Shown piece by piece: positions 33,482-41,256 of a DNA stretch of 45,688 bases. Position numbers and translations under genes: made by a program. The notes beneath the pieces were generated by a model. The model was given only the letters and a program-made list of their open reading frames with translations. It was not told where the DNA came from and made no database searches. Numbering within the stretch: position 1 is the first letter of the stretch; every line of letters starts with the position of its first letter. This DNA comes from Nitrospirales bacterium (GTDB lineage Bacteria; Nitrospirota; Nitrospiria; Nitrospirales; UBA8639): the NCBI GenBank assembly GCA_022824735.1, contig JAJDZI010000063.1, forward strand, positions 1 through 45,688. The letters run 5' to 3'.

Positions 33482-33616
33482 CCTCTGCTTGATTGTGATA
33501 GCGGGATGCAGGGCAAGGCGTCCCGGAGCGAAACCCGAGGCTTATCAAACGAGATAGGTGGGGGTTGAGCGAGGACACAACGCAGCCCTGCGCCCGATCG
33601 TGCAATCAATCAGAGG
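33482..33616. mobile_element. MITE-like 135-bp imperfect inverted-repeat element upstream of fabD
   Basis: The left end CCTCTGCTTGATTGTGATAGCGGGATGCAGGGC and the right end, read on the minus strand, CCTCTGATTGATTGCACGATCGGGCGCAGGGC match over about 33 bases with few mismatches. The centre has no coding capacity. GGGA/GGGAG flanks both ends. The size, long terminal inverted repeats and lack of genes fit a miniature inverted-repeat element, or a large structured RNA. It ends 10 bases before the fabD ATG, and its terminal AGAGG is the only ribosome-site-like sequence there. Confidence 0.6.
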
Positions 33617-33626
33617 CTCCCTGTCT

Positions 33627-34562
33627 ATGTCCGACCCAATCGCATTCCTATTCCCCGGTCAAGGTTCGCAGGCCGTCGGGATGGGGCAAGCGTGGCGTGA
33701 GGCATATCCGCAGCTCATGGCCTTGTTTGAGGAGGCCAACTCAATCCTGGGGTATGACCTTCAGGCCCTGTGTTTTGAGGGACCGGCAGAACAACTCAAT
33801 CGAACGGAATATACCCAACCCGCGTTGCTGGTAACCAGCCTTGTTGCTTGGCGGGCCTTGGGTCCGCGCCTCCAGCCTGCTGCGGTGGCGGGACATAGTT
33901 TGGGCGAATATTCGGCCATCGTGGCCGCGGGCGGGCTTTCGTTTCCGGACGCCGTCGCATTGGTCCACAAACGGGCGCGATACATGGAAGAGGCAGTCCC
34001 GTCAGGGAGCGGGTTGGTCGTGGCCCTGCTCGGGTTGGCAGGCGAAGTCGTCAAGGACATTTGTCGTGAGGCTCAATCCGTGGGCGTCGTGGGCGCGGCG
34101 AATTTCAACTCTCCGGGTCAGGTGGTGATCGCGGGCGAAAAAGCCGCGGTGGAACGGGCGATCGAATTGGCCAAAGTGCAAGGGTGCCGGAAATCCATGC
34201 CATTGCCCGTGAGCGTACCGGTTCATACGTCCTTGATGCAGCCGGCCGCGGACCGGCTGGCCCCGCACGTTCACGCGGTGCCACTCTCCGATTTGACCGT
34301 GCCGCTCTTTAACAACGTTGAGGCGCGTCCATTGGTCCGCGCCGAAGAAGTGCGCCGTTCCCTGATTCGCCAGCTCCCTTCCTCCGTGTTATGGGAGCAT
34401 ACGATTCGCGCGATGTGGGAGCAGGGGATTCGGGCGTTTATCGAGATCGGGCCGGGGATGGTGTTGACCCGTGTCGCCAAGCGTATTGTGCCGGAGGCGG
34501 AATTACATCATATTCAGGATCCGGGCTCCTTGGAAAAGACCTTGACGACCCTACGTCGTTGA
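33627..34562 (+). CDS. fabD: Malonyl-CoA:ACP transacylase FabD
   Basis: Loads malonyl groups onto ACP. ATG 33627 gives MSDPIAFLFPGQGSQAVGMGQAW and 311 residues; the longer tracked start reads through the inverted-repeat element and is rejected. The nucleophile elbow is GHSLGEYSA with Ser91. VPVHTSLMQPAA carries the catalytic histidine, and IEIGPGMVLTRVAKRI is near the C terminus. It is followed 41 bases later by fabG. Confidence 0.95.
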   Translation: MSDPIAFLFPGQGSQAVGMGQAWREAYPQLMALFEEANSILGYDLQALCFEGPAEQLNRTEYTQPALLVTSLVAWRALGPRLQPAAVAGHSLGEYSAIVAAGGLSFPDAVALVHKRARYMEEAVPSGSGLVVALLGLAGEVVKDICREAQSVGVVGAANFNSPGQVVIAGEKAAVERAIELAKVQGCRKSMPLPVSVPVHTSLMQPAADRLAPHVHAVPLSDLTVPLFNNVEARPLVRAEEVRRSLIRQLPSSVLWEHTIRAMWEQGIRAFIEIGPGMVLTRVAKRIVPEAELHHIQDPGSLEKTLTTLRR

Positions 34563-34603
34563 CGGTAAGAGGCAGTTCCCGAAGGACAAGGAACGAGGGA
34601 AGC

Positions 34604-35344
34604 ATGCTGGAAGGGAAAAAGGCCATTGTAACGGGCTCGGCGCAAGGCATCGGGCAAGCCATTGCGGAGTGCTTTGCGAAAGCCGGCGCCGACGTGGCCG
34701 TGGTCGATTTGGAAGCCGACCGGTGCGCCGACACGCTGCAATTGGTGGAATCCCAGCAGGGGCAAGGGCTGGCGTTGTCGGCCAACGTGGCCCAGTGGGA
34801 ATCCGTCAAGGGGATGGTCGATCGCGTGGTGAAGGAATGGGGGCGCGTGGACGTGTTGGTGAATAATGCGGGTATCACCCGTGACGGGTTGCTCATGCGC
34901 ATGAAAGAAGAGGATTGGAACGCCGTCCTCCAGGTCAATCTCACCGGGACGTTTTATTGCACCAAGGCGATTCTTGGTCCCATGACCAAACAGCGATCGG
35001 GACGGATTATTAACATGGCCTCGATCGTGGGAGCGATCGGGAACGCGGGACAGGCGAATTACGCTGCGTCGAAAGCCGCGGTCATCGGGTTCACGAAATC
35101 CGTCGCTCGTGAATATGCAAGCCGGAACATCACGGTGAACGCGGTGGCCCCGGGATTTATCGACACGGCAATGACCCGGGCCTTGAACCAGGAGGTCAGG
35201 GACACGTTGTTGCAACAGATTCCTCTTGGTCGATTGGGTCAACCCGCCGAGGTGGCGGAAGCCGTCCGCTTTTTGGCATCGGACGCTGCAGCATATATTA
35301 CCGGACAGGTATTTCACGTCAATGGTGGGATGCACATGGCGTAA
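34604..35344 (+). CDS. fabG: 3-oxoacyl-ACP reductase FabG
   Basis: NADPH-dependent ketoreductase of fatty-acid elongation. ATG 34604 gives MLEGKKAIVTGSAQGIGQAIAE and 246 residues; the tracked ORF includes 71 spurious residues from the fabD region. The cofactor loop is TGSAQGIG (9-16), and NNAG is present. The active site is Tyr153 and Lys157 (NYAASK). The C terminus YITGQVFHVNGGMHMA is typical. GAGGGA precedes the ATG. Confidence 0.95.
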   Translation: MLEGKKAIVTGSAQGIGQAIAECFAKAGADVAVVDLEADRCADTLQLVESQQGQGLALSANVAQWESVKGMVDRVVKEWGRVDVLVNNAGITRDGLLMRMKEEDWNAVLQVNLTGTFYCTKAILGPMTKQRSGRIINMASIVGAIGNAGQANYAASKAAVIGFTKSVAREYASRNITVNAVAPGFIDTAMTRALNQEVRDTLLQQIPLGRLGQPAEVAEAVRFLASDAAAYITGQVFHVNGGMHMA

Positions 35345-35388
35345 CAGGATGAATGACTGCTATTGTTTAACAGGAGGTGCGAAGGTCG

Positions 35389-35619
35389 ATGGCCGCTGAA
35401 GAACGTATTCGAAAGATCATTGCAGAACAATTGGGCGTGGAAGAAGAAGACGTCGTCCCCGACGCGTCCTTTGTCGAGGATTTAGGGGCCGACTCTTTGG
35501 ATACGGTCGAACTGGTGATGGCGCTTGAGGAAGAATTCGACGTGGAAATTCCCGATGAAGACGCAGAAAAAATTCAAAAAGTTTCCCAAGCCGTCGAATA
35601 TATCAAAGACAAAACTTGA
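35389..35619 (+). CDS. acpP: Acyl carrier protein
   Basis: A 76-residue acidic protein carrying the growing acyl chain on phosphopantetheine. The attachment serine is Ser36 in [18 protein letters not shown]. The ATG at 35389 ([25 protein letters not shown]) is preceded by AACAGGAGGTGC, the strongest ribosome site of the fab operon, fitting the abundance of ACP. The tracked GTG four codons earlier is unlikely. Confidence 0.96.
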   Translation: MAAEERIRKIIAEQLGVEEEDVVPDASFVEDLGADSLDTVELVMALEEEFDVEIPDEDAEKIQKVSQAVEYIKDKT

Positions 35620-35631
35620 TCCACGGCGCTC

Positions 35632-36897
35632 ATGACCGAGTACCCCCCCCGTCGGCGCGTGGTGATCACCGGCCTGGGAGCCGTGACGCCCTTGGGAGTC
35701 GGTGTCGAGAAGACTTGGCACGCGGTGTGTGCCGGAAAGTCGGGCATCGGCCCCGTCACGCGCTTTGATGCGTCCGGTTATCCCTGCCGGATTGCGGCCG
35801 AAGTCAAGGACTTTGACCCGTCCGATCACATCGAAAAAAAAGAAATCAAGAAAATGGATACGTTCATCCAGTACGCCATGGCCGCGAGTCAGGAGGCGGT
35901 GGATGACGCGGGAATCACGATCACGTCCGACGTGGCTGAACGGGTCGGGGTCTATATCGGGGCGGGCATCGGCGGCCTGCCGGCCATTGAGCAGTATCAC
36001 AAAGTACTCCAGGACAAAGGGCCGGGGCGCGTCAGCCCGTTCTTCATCCCAATGGTCATCGTCAATTTGGCTTCAGGCCAAGTGGCGATCCGGTTTGGAG
36101 CCAAGGGACCCAATTCATGTGCCGTGACGGCTTGCGCCACGGGGAATCACTGTATCGGAGACGCCTGCCGGATCATTCAGCGTGGGGAAGCGGACGTGAT
36201 GTTGGCCGGCGGAACCGAATCCACGATTTCCCCGTTGGCCCTTGCGGGTTTCGCCGCGGCCAAAGCGCTATCACGTCGTAACGACGACCCGCGACGGGCG
36301 AGTCGTCCGTTTGACCGTGACCGGGATGGATTCGTGATTGGAGAAGGCGCCGGCGTGCTGGTGTTGGAAGAATTGGAACACGCGCAACGGCGCGATGCCA
36401 AAATCTACGGAGAACTGGCCGGCTACGCTATGACCAGCGATGCCTTTCACATCACCGCGCCTCCGGATGACGGCGCCGGCGCCGTGGATTGTATCGAAAA
36501 GGCCATTCGTGACGCGGGGGTCCCAAAAACGACGATCGGGTACGTGAACGCACATGCGACCTCGACTTTTGCGGATACAGTCGAAACGCAGGCGATCAAG
36601 ACCGTATTCGGGAACCATGCCGCCCAATTGCCGGTGAGTTCCACGAAATCCATGCTCGGCCACCTCTTGGGCGCGGCCGGCGGGGTTGAAGCCGTGGTGA
36701 CCACCCTGGCGCTGTACCATGGCCTGTTGCCGCCGACGATCAACCTGGAGAATCCTGATCCCGAGTGCGATCTCGATTATATCCCCGGGCAAGCCCGTCA
36801 GGTTTCCATCGACGCCGCGCTTTCGAATGCCTTTGGCTTTGGCGGAGTGAATGCCTGCCTGGTCATCAAGTCCGCACGAGGGAACCGGGACGTTTAA
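35632..36897 (+). CDS. fabF: Beta-ketoacyl-ACP synthase II FabF
   Basis: Elongating condensing enzyme of 421 residues. The catalytic triad is Cys168 (VTACATGNH), His308 (VNAHATSTFADT) and His344 (KSMLGHLLGAAGGVEAV). RRVVITGLGAVTPLG at the N terminus and NAFGFGGVNACLV at the C terminus are typical. It lies 12 bases after acpP. The CHH triad separates it from FabH, which uses CHN. Confidence 0.96.
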   Translation: MTEYPPRRRVVITGLGAVTPLGVGVEKTWHAVCAGKSGIGPVTRFDASGYPCRIAAEVKDFDPSDHIEKKEIKKMDTFIQYAMAASQEAVDDAGITITSDVAERVGVYIGAGIGGLPAIEQYHKVLQDKGPGRVSPFFIPMVIVNLASGQVAIRFGAKGPNSCAVTACATGNHCIGDACRIIQRGEADVMLAGGTESTISPLALAGFAAAKALSRRNDDPRRASRPFDRDRDGFVIGEGAGVLVLEELEHAQRRDAKIYGELAGYAMTSDAFHITAPPDDGAGAVDCIEKAIRDAGVPKTTIGYVNAHATSTFADTVETQAIKTVFGNHAAQLPVSSTKSMLGHLLGAAGGVEAVVTTLALYHGLLPPTINLENPDPECDLDYIPGQARQVSIDAALSNAFGFGGVNACLVIKSARGNRDV

Positions 36898-36999
36898 ATT
36901 CGCCATCGCAGATCCAGACTCTACCGCCCCTCACCCCTCCTGATCCTTCGCTACGCGCAGGACAGGCAAAGGATGTGAAGGCGGGAACGGAACGGGGAT

Positions 37000-37710
37000 A
37001 TGTTCGAGGAGGCGCAGCAACGACTTCCGTATGAGTTTCGCGAACTCGCGTTATTGAAAGAGGCGTTGACGCATCGTTCCCACCTTCAAGACAAACCTGC
37101 TTCGGAGGACAAACAGAATGAACGCCTCGAGTTTTTGGGCGATGCGGTATTGGGATTGATCGTGAGTGAGTACGTGGCGGAAACCTTTCCCGAGTTGGAT
37201 GAAGGGGATTTGTCGCAAATCCGGGCCAGGCTTGTGGGACGGCCCGCGCTGGCGGAGGCCGCACGGCGCTTACGGCTCGGCGACGTGCTTCTTCTGGGTC
37301 GCGGAGAAGAACGCACCAAGGGCAGGGAGAAGGCGTCTCTGTTGGCAAACGCGTTGGAGGCCGTGATTGGGGCCGTGTATAGGGATGGCGGACTGACCGC
37401 GGCGAGGACGTTTACGTTGCAGGTCCTGGACGCGCAACTCGAGACCTTGCACCGGGATGATCTCGCGGGGTTCAGGCGGGATTATAAAAGTCAATTGCAG
37501 GAATGGTGTCAACGCCACGTCCACGGCCTGCCGGTGTACGTCGTGGTCGAAGAATCGGGGCCCGATCATCGAAAAACATTTGAAGTCACGGTGGAAATTG
37601 AACAACAATGCCGTGGGAGCGGGAAAGGGCATAGCAAGAAAACAGCGGAACAGCAAGCGGCGAAACAGGCACTCGAACAACTTCAGGCTGCGAGCGACGC
37701 GGGCGGGTAA
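37000..37710 (+). CDS. rnc: Ribonuclease III
   Basis: Double-strand-specific endoribonuclease that matures rRNA and cuts structured mRNA. The protein is 236 residues. The catalytic signature NERLEFLGDAVLGLIVSEY lies near residues 43-61, GREKASLLANALEAVIGAVYRDGG near 107-130, and a C-terminal double-stranded RNA-binding domain (DYKSQLQEWCQRH...GSGKGHSKKTAEQQAAKQAL) follows. The order acpP-fabF-rnc is common. The 102-base gap before it holds CCCCTCACCCCTCC and CGCTACGCGCAGGACAGG stretches like degenerate repeats. Confidence 0.95.
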   Translation: MFEEAQQRLPYEFRELALLKEALTHRSHLQDKPASEDKQNERLEFLGDAVLGLIVSEYVAETFPELDEGDLSQIRARLVGRPALAEAARRLRLGDVLLLGRGEERTKGREKASLLANALEAVIGAVYRDGGLTAARTFTLQVLDAQLETLHRDDLAGFRRDYKSQLQEWCQRHVHGLPVYVVVEESGPDHRKTFEVTVEIEQQCRGSGKGHSKKTAEQQAAKQALEQLQAASDAGG

Positions 37711-37755
37711 TATCTGAGAACACAAGTTTCACAACGTAATGAGGAGGACAAAGGA

Positions 37756-38358
37756 ATGATCGGACTACGTGCAGTAAGAAAAGTTTTATGGGTCATGGGA
37801 GTTGTGGCTTTCCTGGCTGGAGTCACCGGGGAACGTGTCCTGGCCGTGGATCCGCAGGCCCTGCCGGTCGCGGAGGGCAAGGCGCCTCGAGCGATCATCA
37901 CCACCAAGTTTGGTCAAATGGAATTGGTTTTTTTCCCGGAACTGGCGCCCAAGCACGTGGAAAGTTTTTTGAATTTGGCGAAGAAGGGATTTTATAACGG
38001 CACGATCTTTCACCGGGTGATCCCCGGTTTCATGATTCAAGGCGGCGATCCCAACACCAAAGATCCGAGCAAGCGACAGCTCTACGGCATGGGTGGCCCC
38101 GGCTATACCGTGCCGGCCGAGTTTAACAGGATTTCTCATGAACGGGGCATCGTGTCCGCGGCCCGAGCCGCCGATCCCGATAGCGCCGGATCTCAATTTT
38201 TCATCGTGGTGGACAAGGCCTCGTTTCTGGACGGCCAGTACACGGTATTTGGCGAAGTGGTGAGTGGCATGGAGGTGGCCGACAAAATCGTCAGTCAACC
38301 CCGGGATTCCAAAGACAATCCCCTGGAACGCATTGAAATCACCGTCGAGGTGCAATAG
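37756..38358 (+). CDS. Secreted cyclophilin-type peptidyl-prolyl isomerase
   Basis: A 200-residue protein with an N-terminal signal peptide (VLWVMGVVAFLAGVTGERVLA, cleavage likely near residue 30) and a cyclophilin domain. Motifs: FYNGTIFHRVIPGFMIQGGDP with the catalytic arginine, GSQFFIVV and FGEVVSGMEVADKI. It probably folds proline-containing proteins in the periplasm. GAGGAGGACAAAGG precedes the ATG. The region SAARAADPDSAGSQFF matches the prokaryotic type. It ends the plus-strand block before a repeat-rich gap. Confidence 0.92.
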   Translation: MIGLRAVRKVLWVMGVVAFLAGVTGERVLAVDPQALPVAEGKAPRAIITTKFGQMELVFFPELAPKHVESFLNLAKKGFYNGTIFHRVIPGFMIQGGDPNTKDPSKRQLYGMGGPGYTVPAEFNRISHERGIVSAARAADPDSAGSQFFIVVDKASFLDGQYTVFGEVVSGMEVADKIVSQPRDSKDNPLERIEITVEVQ

Positions 38359-38389
38359 AGCGAGACGGCATGAGGCCTCCACGTCTGTT

Positions 38390-38482
38390 CATCACCCTCA
38401 CCTTGATCCTCTCCCATCAAGGGAGAGGAAACGTTCTTGACTCCCTCGCCCCTGGCGGGAGAGGGCTGGGGTGAGGGGGAAA
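38390..38482. repeat. REP-like repeats, copy 3 (tandem pair)
   Basis: Two related hairpins lie in the gap between convergent genes. CCTCTCCC-ATCAA-GGGAGAGG occupies 38408-38428, and CCCTCGCCCCTGGCGGGAGAGGGCTGGGGTGAGGGGG follows at about 38443-38477. This is the only place in the window with a paired arrangement. It may terminate transcription from both sides. Confidence 0.7.
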
Positions 38483-38523
38483 CGGGAACGGTATGTCCCT
38501 GACTCCGAGCGGTGATGGTGCCG

Positions 38524-39189
38524 CTACATTCGCGGCGGGGCCGGCTGATCTTCCACGGGAGCGTTCCCCGGAAGGATGATGCGTCCGCCGGTTGTGCCGA
38601 GCTTGGTCAGCTTCTCGGCCACGTCGGGGTGACGGCTTTTGAGAAATCCGATCAGCCCGCTGAGAAAGCGGTTGGACCGAAGCCCGGTTCCCGAAAATTC
38701 GGAAATAAACGTCAGGCCGCGATCCAGCACCTCACTCACGAGTTGGGCGTCGGGTTTTTCTCCCTCCATGAAGGCGTCGTATTCTTTCTTGAGGGCTTGG
38801 GTAAAAGGAGGGGCCATCCCCTCAGGCACGTGGATCGGGCTGAAGGATCGACGCAACGCCTGGATGGCCGCGATGACCTCTCCATCCTGCGCGTCGCTCT
38901 TCGCGTGAAAGTGTTTGAACGTCACGGCTTCGAGAAAGTAAAACATCTCTGCGGCCTTGTCCCCGGATTGGTCCAGCAGGTCCTTGTAAAACGTACGCCG
39001 TTCCTGTTCAAACTGGTCACCGACGCGTTTTTGTTGATATTCCACGTTTGTATCCAGGTACGCGCAATCGGAATGGCACGCAATACTGACGACGCGGTAC
39101 GTCCCGCAGCATTGGCTGCAAATGACGCCGCCCAACGCCGGGCAGGGACGCTTGCCTTTGCGTTCGTGGCAGTACACACATTTGCTCAC
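38524..39189 (-). CDS. Uncharacterised protein with N-terminal Cys-rich zinc-binding region
   Basis: Not recognised as a named family. The first 50 residues contain CVYCHERKGKRPCPALGGVICSQCCGTYR and CHSDCAYLDTN, eight cysteines and histidines in a pattern that looks like a zinc-binding domain. The remaining 170 residues are mostly helical and charged (YQQKRVGDQFEQERRTFYKDLLDQ, AAIQALRRSF, GLIGFLKSRHPDVAEKL). No membrane segment is seen. The GTG at 39189 is preferred over the tracked start because GGAAGGAGACGAG precedes it, giving 221 residues. It overlaps the end of the upstream propeller gene as GTGA, so the two are probably co-translated. Confidence 0.75.
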   Translation of the reverse strand: MSKCVYCHERKGKRPCPALGGVICSQCCGTYRVVSIACHSDCAYLDTNVEYQQKRVGDQFEQERRTFYKDLLDQSGDKAAEMFYFLEAVTFKHFHAKSDAQDGEVIAAIQALRRSFSPIHVPEGMAPPFTQALKKEYDAFMEGEKPDAQLVSEVLDRGLTFISEFSGTGLRSNRFLSGLIGFLKSRHPDVAEKLTKLGTTGGRIILPGNAPVEDQPAPPRM

Positions 39190-40172
39190 GGTTTCTCGTC
39201 TCCTTCCAGCCACCCCAGTCCGTAATCCGAAAGCGTCCGCTTGCGTTTCCGTTGCGTGCCGGTATTGACCGGCTGTTCCAGGCCGTTGATCTCGGCCCCA
39301 TCGGCGTACAAATACGGGACCAGGATCATATGCTTCCGGCGGTCGATTTTGACGGAAGACGGCGAGATCAAAAACTCGGCAATGACCTGCATGGAACGGT
39401 CCGGTTGGACCCGCCAGATTTTCCCCGCTGTCACGTCGGATAGGTACAGGCTGCCGAATCGATCAAAATCGAGCCCGCTTAAATTACGAAATTTGCCGGT
39501 AAAAAACGAGTTGGAAATGACTTCGGTCATGGTGCGGTCTTCCGCAATCTCCATCACGTTCCCGTTGTCCAGGCTGGCAATCCAGAGCCGTCCCGACCTC
39601 GGGTGAACGGCCAGTCCGCGCGGCGACCCCATGTCCTCATCCTGGAGATACAGGGACACCTCGAAATCACGTTGAGGGTCGATCCGGTACACGGCGTTTC
39701 CGGCCGTGTCCAGGACGTAGAGTTGCCCGCTGCCGTCGGCAATCAGGTCCGTCAATGCTTCAACGTGAAACGGGTGCAGGGGAACGGTCACCGTGGGGAC
39801 TCCGGATTGCGCATGAAATCCGCGGATCACGGTGATATCAGCCACGTAGAGGGTGTCTCCGGCGATACCCATGCCGTGAGGCGAATGCAGGATCACGTCG
39901 CCTCGCCCGCCTTGAATGAAGTGCCGGTCCAGCAGGTTGCCGTCCTGATCGAGTTTCGAGATGAACCCGTTATTGTCGGCTGTGCCGGGTTCCCCATTGG
40001 CATTGGCGATAAAATAGCCCTCACCCGAAGGATGAGCGATAAAGGATTGAGGGCTGCTCAACTGGCTAATGGGATTGGCAAGCGCCGGCAGTGCCCAGGC
40101 ACTCAGAAGCAGAACCACGGGGACGGCGCGGAACAGTGTCCGGAACGAGCACGGTTGCCGGGCCTTCTTCAC
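39186..40172 (-). CDS. Secreted NHL/SMP-30-like beta-propeller protein
   Basis: A 328-residue exported protein. The N-terminal KKARQPCSFRTLFRAVPVVLLLSAWALPALA is a clear signal peptide. Repeated blades follow, such as SPHGMGIAGDTLYVADI, LTDLIADGSGQLYVLDTAGNAVYRIDP, GSPRGLAVHPRSGRLWIASLDNGNVMEI and LSGLDFDRFGSLYLSDVTAGKIWRV. These fit six-bladed NHL or SMP-30/gluconolactonase-like propellers. The tracked ATG at 40235 coincides with the predicted transcription start and would translate a palindromic repeat. The GTG at 40172, with GAGAGGGA just before it, is preferred. No catalytic site is evident; a binding role is possible. Confidence 0.75.
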   Translation of the reverse strand: MKKARQPCSFRTLFRAVPVVLLLSAWALPALANPISQLSSPQSFIAHPSGEGYFIANANGEPGTADNNGFISKLDQDGNLLDRHFIQGGRGDVILHSPHGMGIAGDTLYVADITVIRGFHAQSGVPTVTVPLHPFHVEALTDLIADGSGQLYVLDTAGNAVYRIDPQRDFEVSLYLQDEDMGSPRGLAVHPRSGRLWIASLDNGNVMEIAEDRTMTEVISNSFFTGKFRNLSGLDFDRFGSLYLSDVTAGKIWRVQPDRSMQVIAEFLISPSSVKIDRRKHMILVPYLYADGAEINGLEQPVNTGTQRKRKRTLSDYGLGWLEGDEKP

Positions 40173-40206
40173 TCCCTCTCCCTCTGGGAGAGGGTTGGGG
40201 TGAGGG
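40170..40206. repeat. REP-like palindromic repeat, copy 4, in the leader of the propeller gene
   Basis: CCCTCTCCC (40174-40182), TCT, GGGAGAGGG (40186-40194), then TTGGGGTGAGGGAG. Read on the minus strand it lies between the predicted promoter and the GTG start, and its GAGAGGGA arm serves as the apparent ribosome site. Confidence 0.7.
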
Positions 40207-40241
40207 AGATATTGGCGGGCAAAACGGTGTCTCACAACGGC

Positions 40242-40270
40242 ATGCTACGGAACCCTTTGGGAGGTGTCAA
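40242..40270 (-). promoter_or_regulatory. Sigma70-type promoter for the propeller/Cys-rich operon
   Basis: On the minus strand a perfect TTGACA (40270-40265), a 17-base spacer and TAGCAT (40247-40242). Transcription would start near 40235 and give a leader of about 60 bases containing the repeat hairpin. Confidence 0.6.
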
Positions 40271-40342
40271 GGCAGTGGATCAGTCACCATCTTTGCGCTT
40301 CTCCAGACCTCGAAGATCAGTCGAGAGAGGCGCTGTCCAGCA

Positions 40343-40762
40343 TCAATCCCAAGTCTTCAACAGGTTGTGAAACGGTTCCGTGTCCTTCCAACGATAGGTG
40401 TCGAAGTCGCGGCGGTCCGTGGAGAGGATGCGGCCTTCCCCAAGCTGAGTCGCTGCGAGGACAAGCGAGGCGTCTGCCAAATCCATCGGCAGACGCGCGT
40501 ATTGTTCCATCAACGCACGAATAGCGCTGAGGTGTTCATGTCCGATCTCATGGATACCCACGTGTTTCGACACTTGTTCGACGAAGCGCAACTCCGCGTT
40601 CACGCCTAGCCGCGTGAGCATGAGATAACAGGTTTCGGTCACGACCGGCCACGTGACAACGAGCGTCTCATTGAGTTGGCGTGTGGCCTTCACGGCGGCC
40701 TCGTGCCAGCGGTCCTGGGCATTGGCCAACGCAAGCCAGTAGCCGGTATCAGCCAGCACCAT
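40343..40762 (-). CDS. PIN-domain ribonuclease toxin (VapC-like)
   Basis: A 139-residue PIN-domain protein. The acidic metal-binding residues fit the family: Asp5 (VLADTGYWLAL), Glu43 (VVTETCY), Asp94/Asp97 (PMDLADASLVLAA) and Asp116 (LSTDRRDF). Such toxins cut tRNA or rRNA and are held inactive by a paired antitoxin. The ATG at 40762 overlaps the 3' end of the antitoxin gene by 14 bases, the usual antitoxin-first arrangement. Confidence 0.88.
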   Translation of the reverse strand: MVLADTGYWLALANAQDRWHEAAVKATRQLNETLVVTWPVVTETCYLMLTRLGVNAELRFVEQVSKHVGIHEIGHEHLSAIRALMEQYARLPMDLADASLVLAATQLGEGRILSTDRRDFDTYRWKDTEPFHNLLKTWD

Positions 40763-41009
40763 GTTTGCTCTCGATATCCTCTGTCAGGTATTGCTTGTAT
40801 CGGCCGGACAGGTCCTCAGGTCCTTCGGCGCAGCCCACGAAATCACTCGACAACAAGGCATCGAGCTTTTCCCGTGATCGTCCGTCCTGTTGGCAATACA
40901 AAAGATCAATGGCGCGTTTCACGATTTCACTCACGCCGAGCCGCGTCAGAGATTGGAGTTGCTTCAGTTTTTCAGCTCGGACATCATCCAGTCTGGCATT
41001 GATTCGCAT
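40749..41009 (-). CDS. Ribbon-helix-helix antitoxin (CopG/VapB-like)
   Basis: An 86-residue protein starting MRINARLDDVRAEKLKQLQSLTRLGVSEIVKRAIDLLY, a ribbon-helix-helix DNA-binding fold. The C-terminal half is charged and likely wraps the toxin. The ATG at 41009, with GGGAGG seven bases before it, is preferred over the tracked start. It would repress its own operon through the palindrome in the promoter. Confidence 0.82.
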   Translation of the reverse strand: MRINARLDDVRAEKLKQLQSLTRLGVSEIVKRAIDLLYCQQDGRSREKLDALLSSDFVGCAEGPEDLSGRYKQYLTEDIESKHGAG

Positions 41010-41033
41010 CAGGTAACCTCCCACCTTTTCTCT

Positions 41034-41062
41034 ATTCTAGCATGTATGACTATGTCATACAA
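41034..41062 (-). promoter_or_regulatory. Toxin-antitoxin promoter with palindromic operator
   Basis: On the minus strand TTGTAT (41062-41057), 17 bases and TAGAAT (41039-41034). Inside the spacer and the -35 box lies GTATGAC-ATA-GTCATAC (41060-41044), a perfect 7-bp inverted repeat. Binding there would block RNA polymerase, the expected mode of toxin-antitoxin autoregulation. Confidence 0.65.
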
Positions 41063-41182
41063 TTGGGTGATGTATCAGTCGACACTCTCTGAACCGTTAC
41101 CAGAAAGCGTGTAACCAATCGCGAGGTTTGTACTGTGAACTTGGTCGGAGTGGTGGAGCGTCCTGCCCTCTGTTTACCTCGA

Positions 41183-41212
41183 TTGACTAGAATTTTTAGC
41201 CCCTGTTATCGT
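41183..41212 (+). promoter_or_regulatory. Possible promoter for the folD operon
   Basis: TTGACT (41183-41188), an 18-base spacer and TATCGT (41207-41212) lie about 45 bases before the folD start. The rest of the gap between the toxin-antitoxin promoter and folD shows nothing else recognisable. Confidence 0.45.
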
Positions 41213-41256
41213 AGCATGATGCCTGAATGGTTTCCTTCCACGTTAAGGAGGACGAT

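Noticed and set aside
39186-40235. Longer ATG start of the propeller gene
   Set aside because: It would coincide with the predicted transcription start and translate the palindromic repeat. GTG 40172 has a ribosome site and a complete signal peptide.
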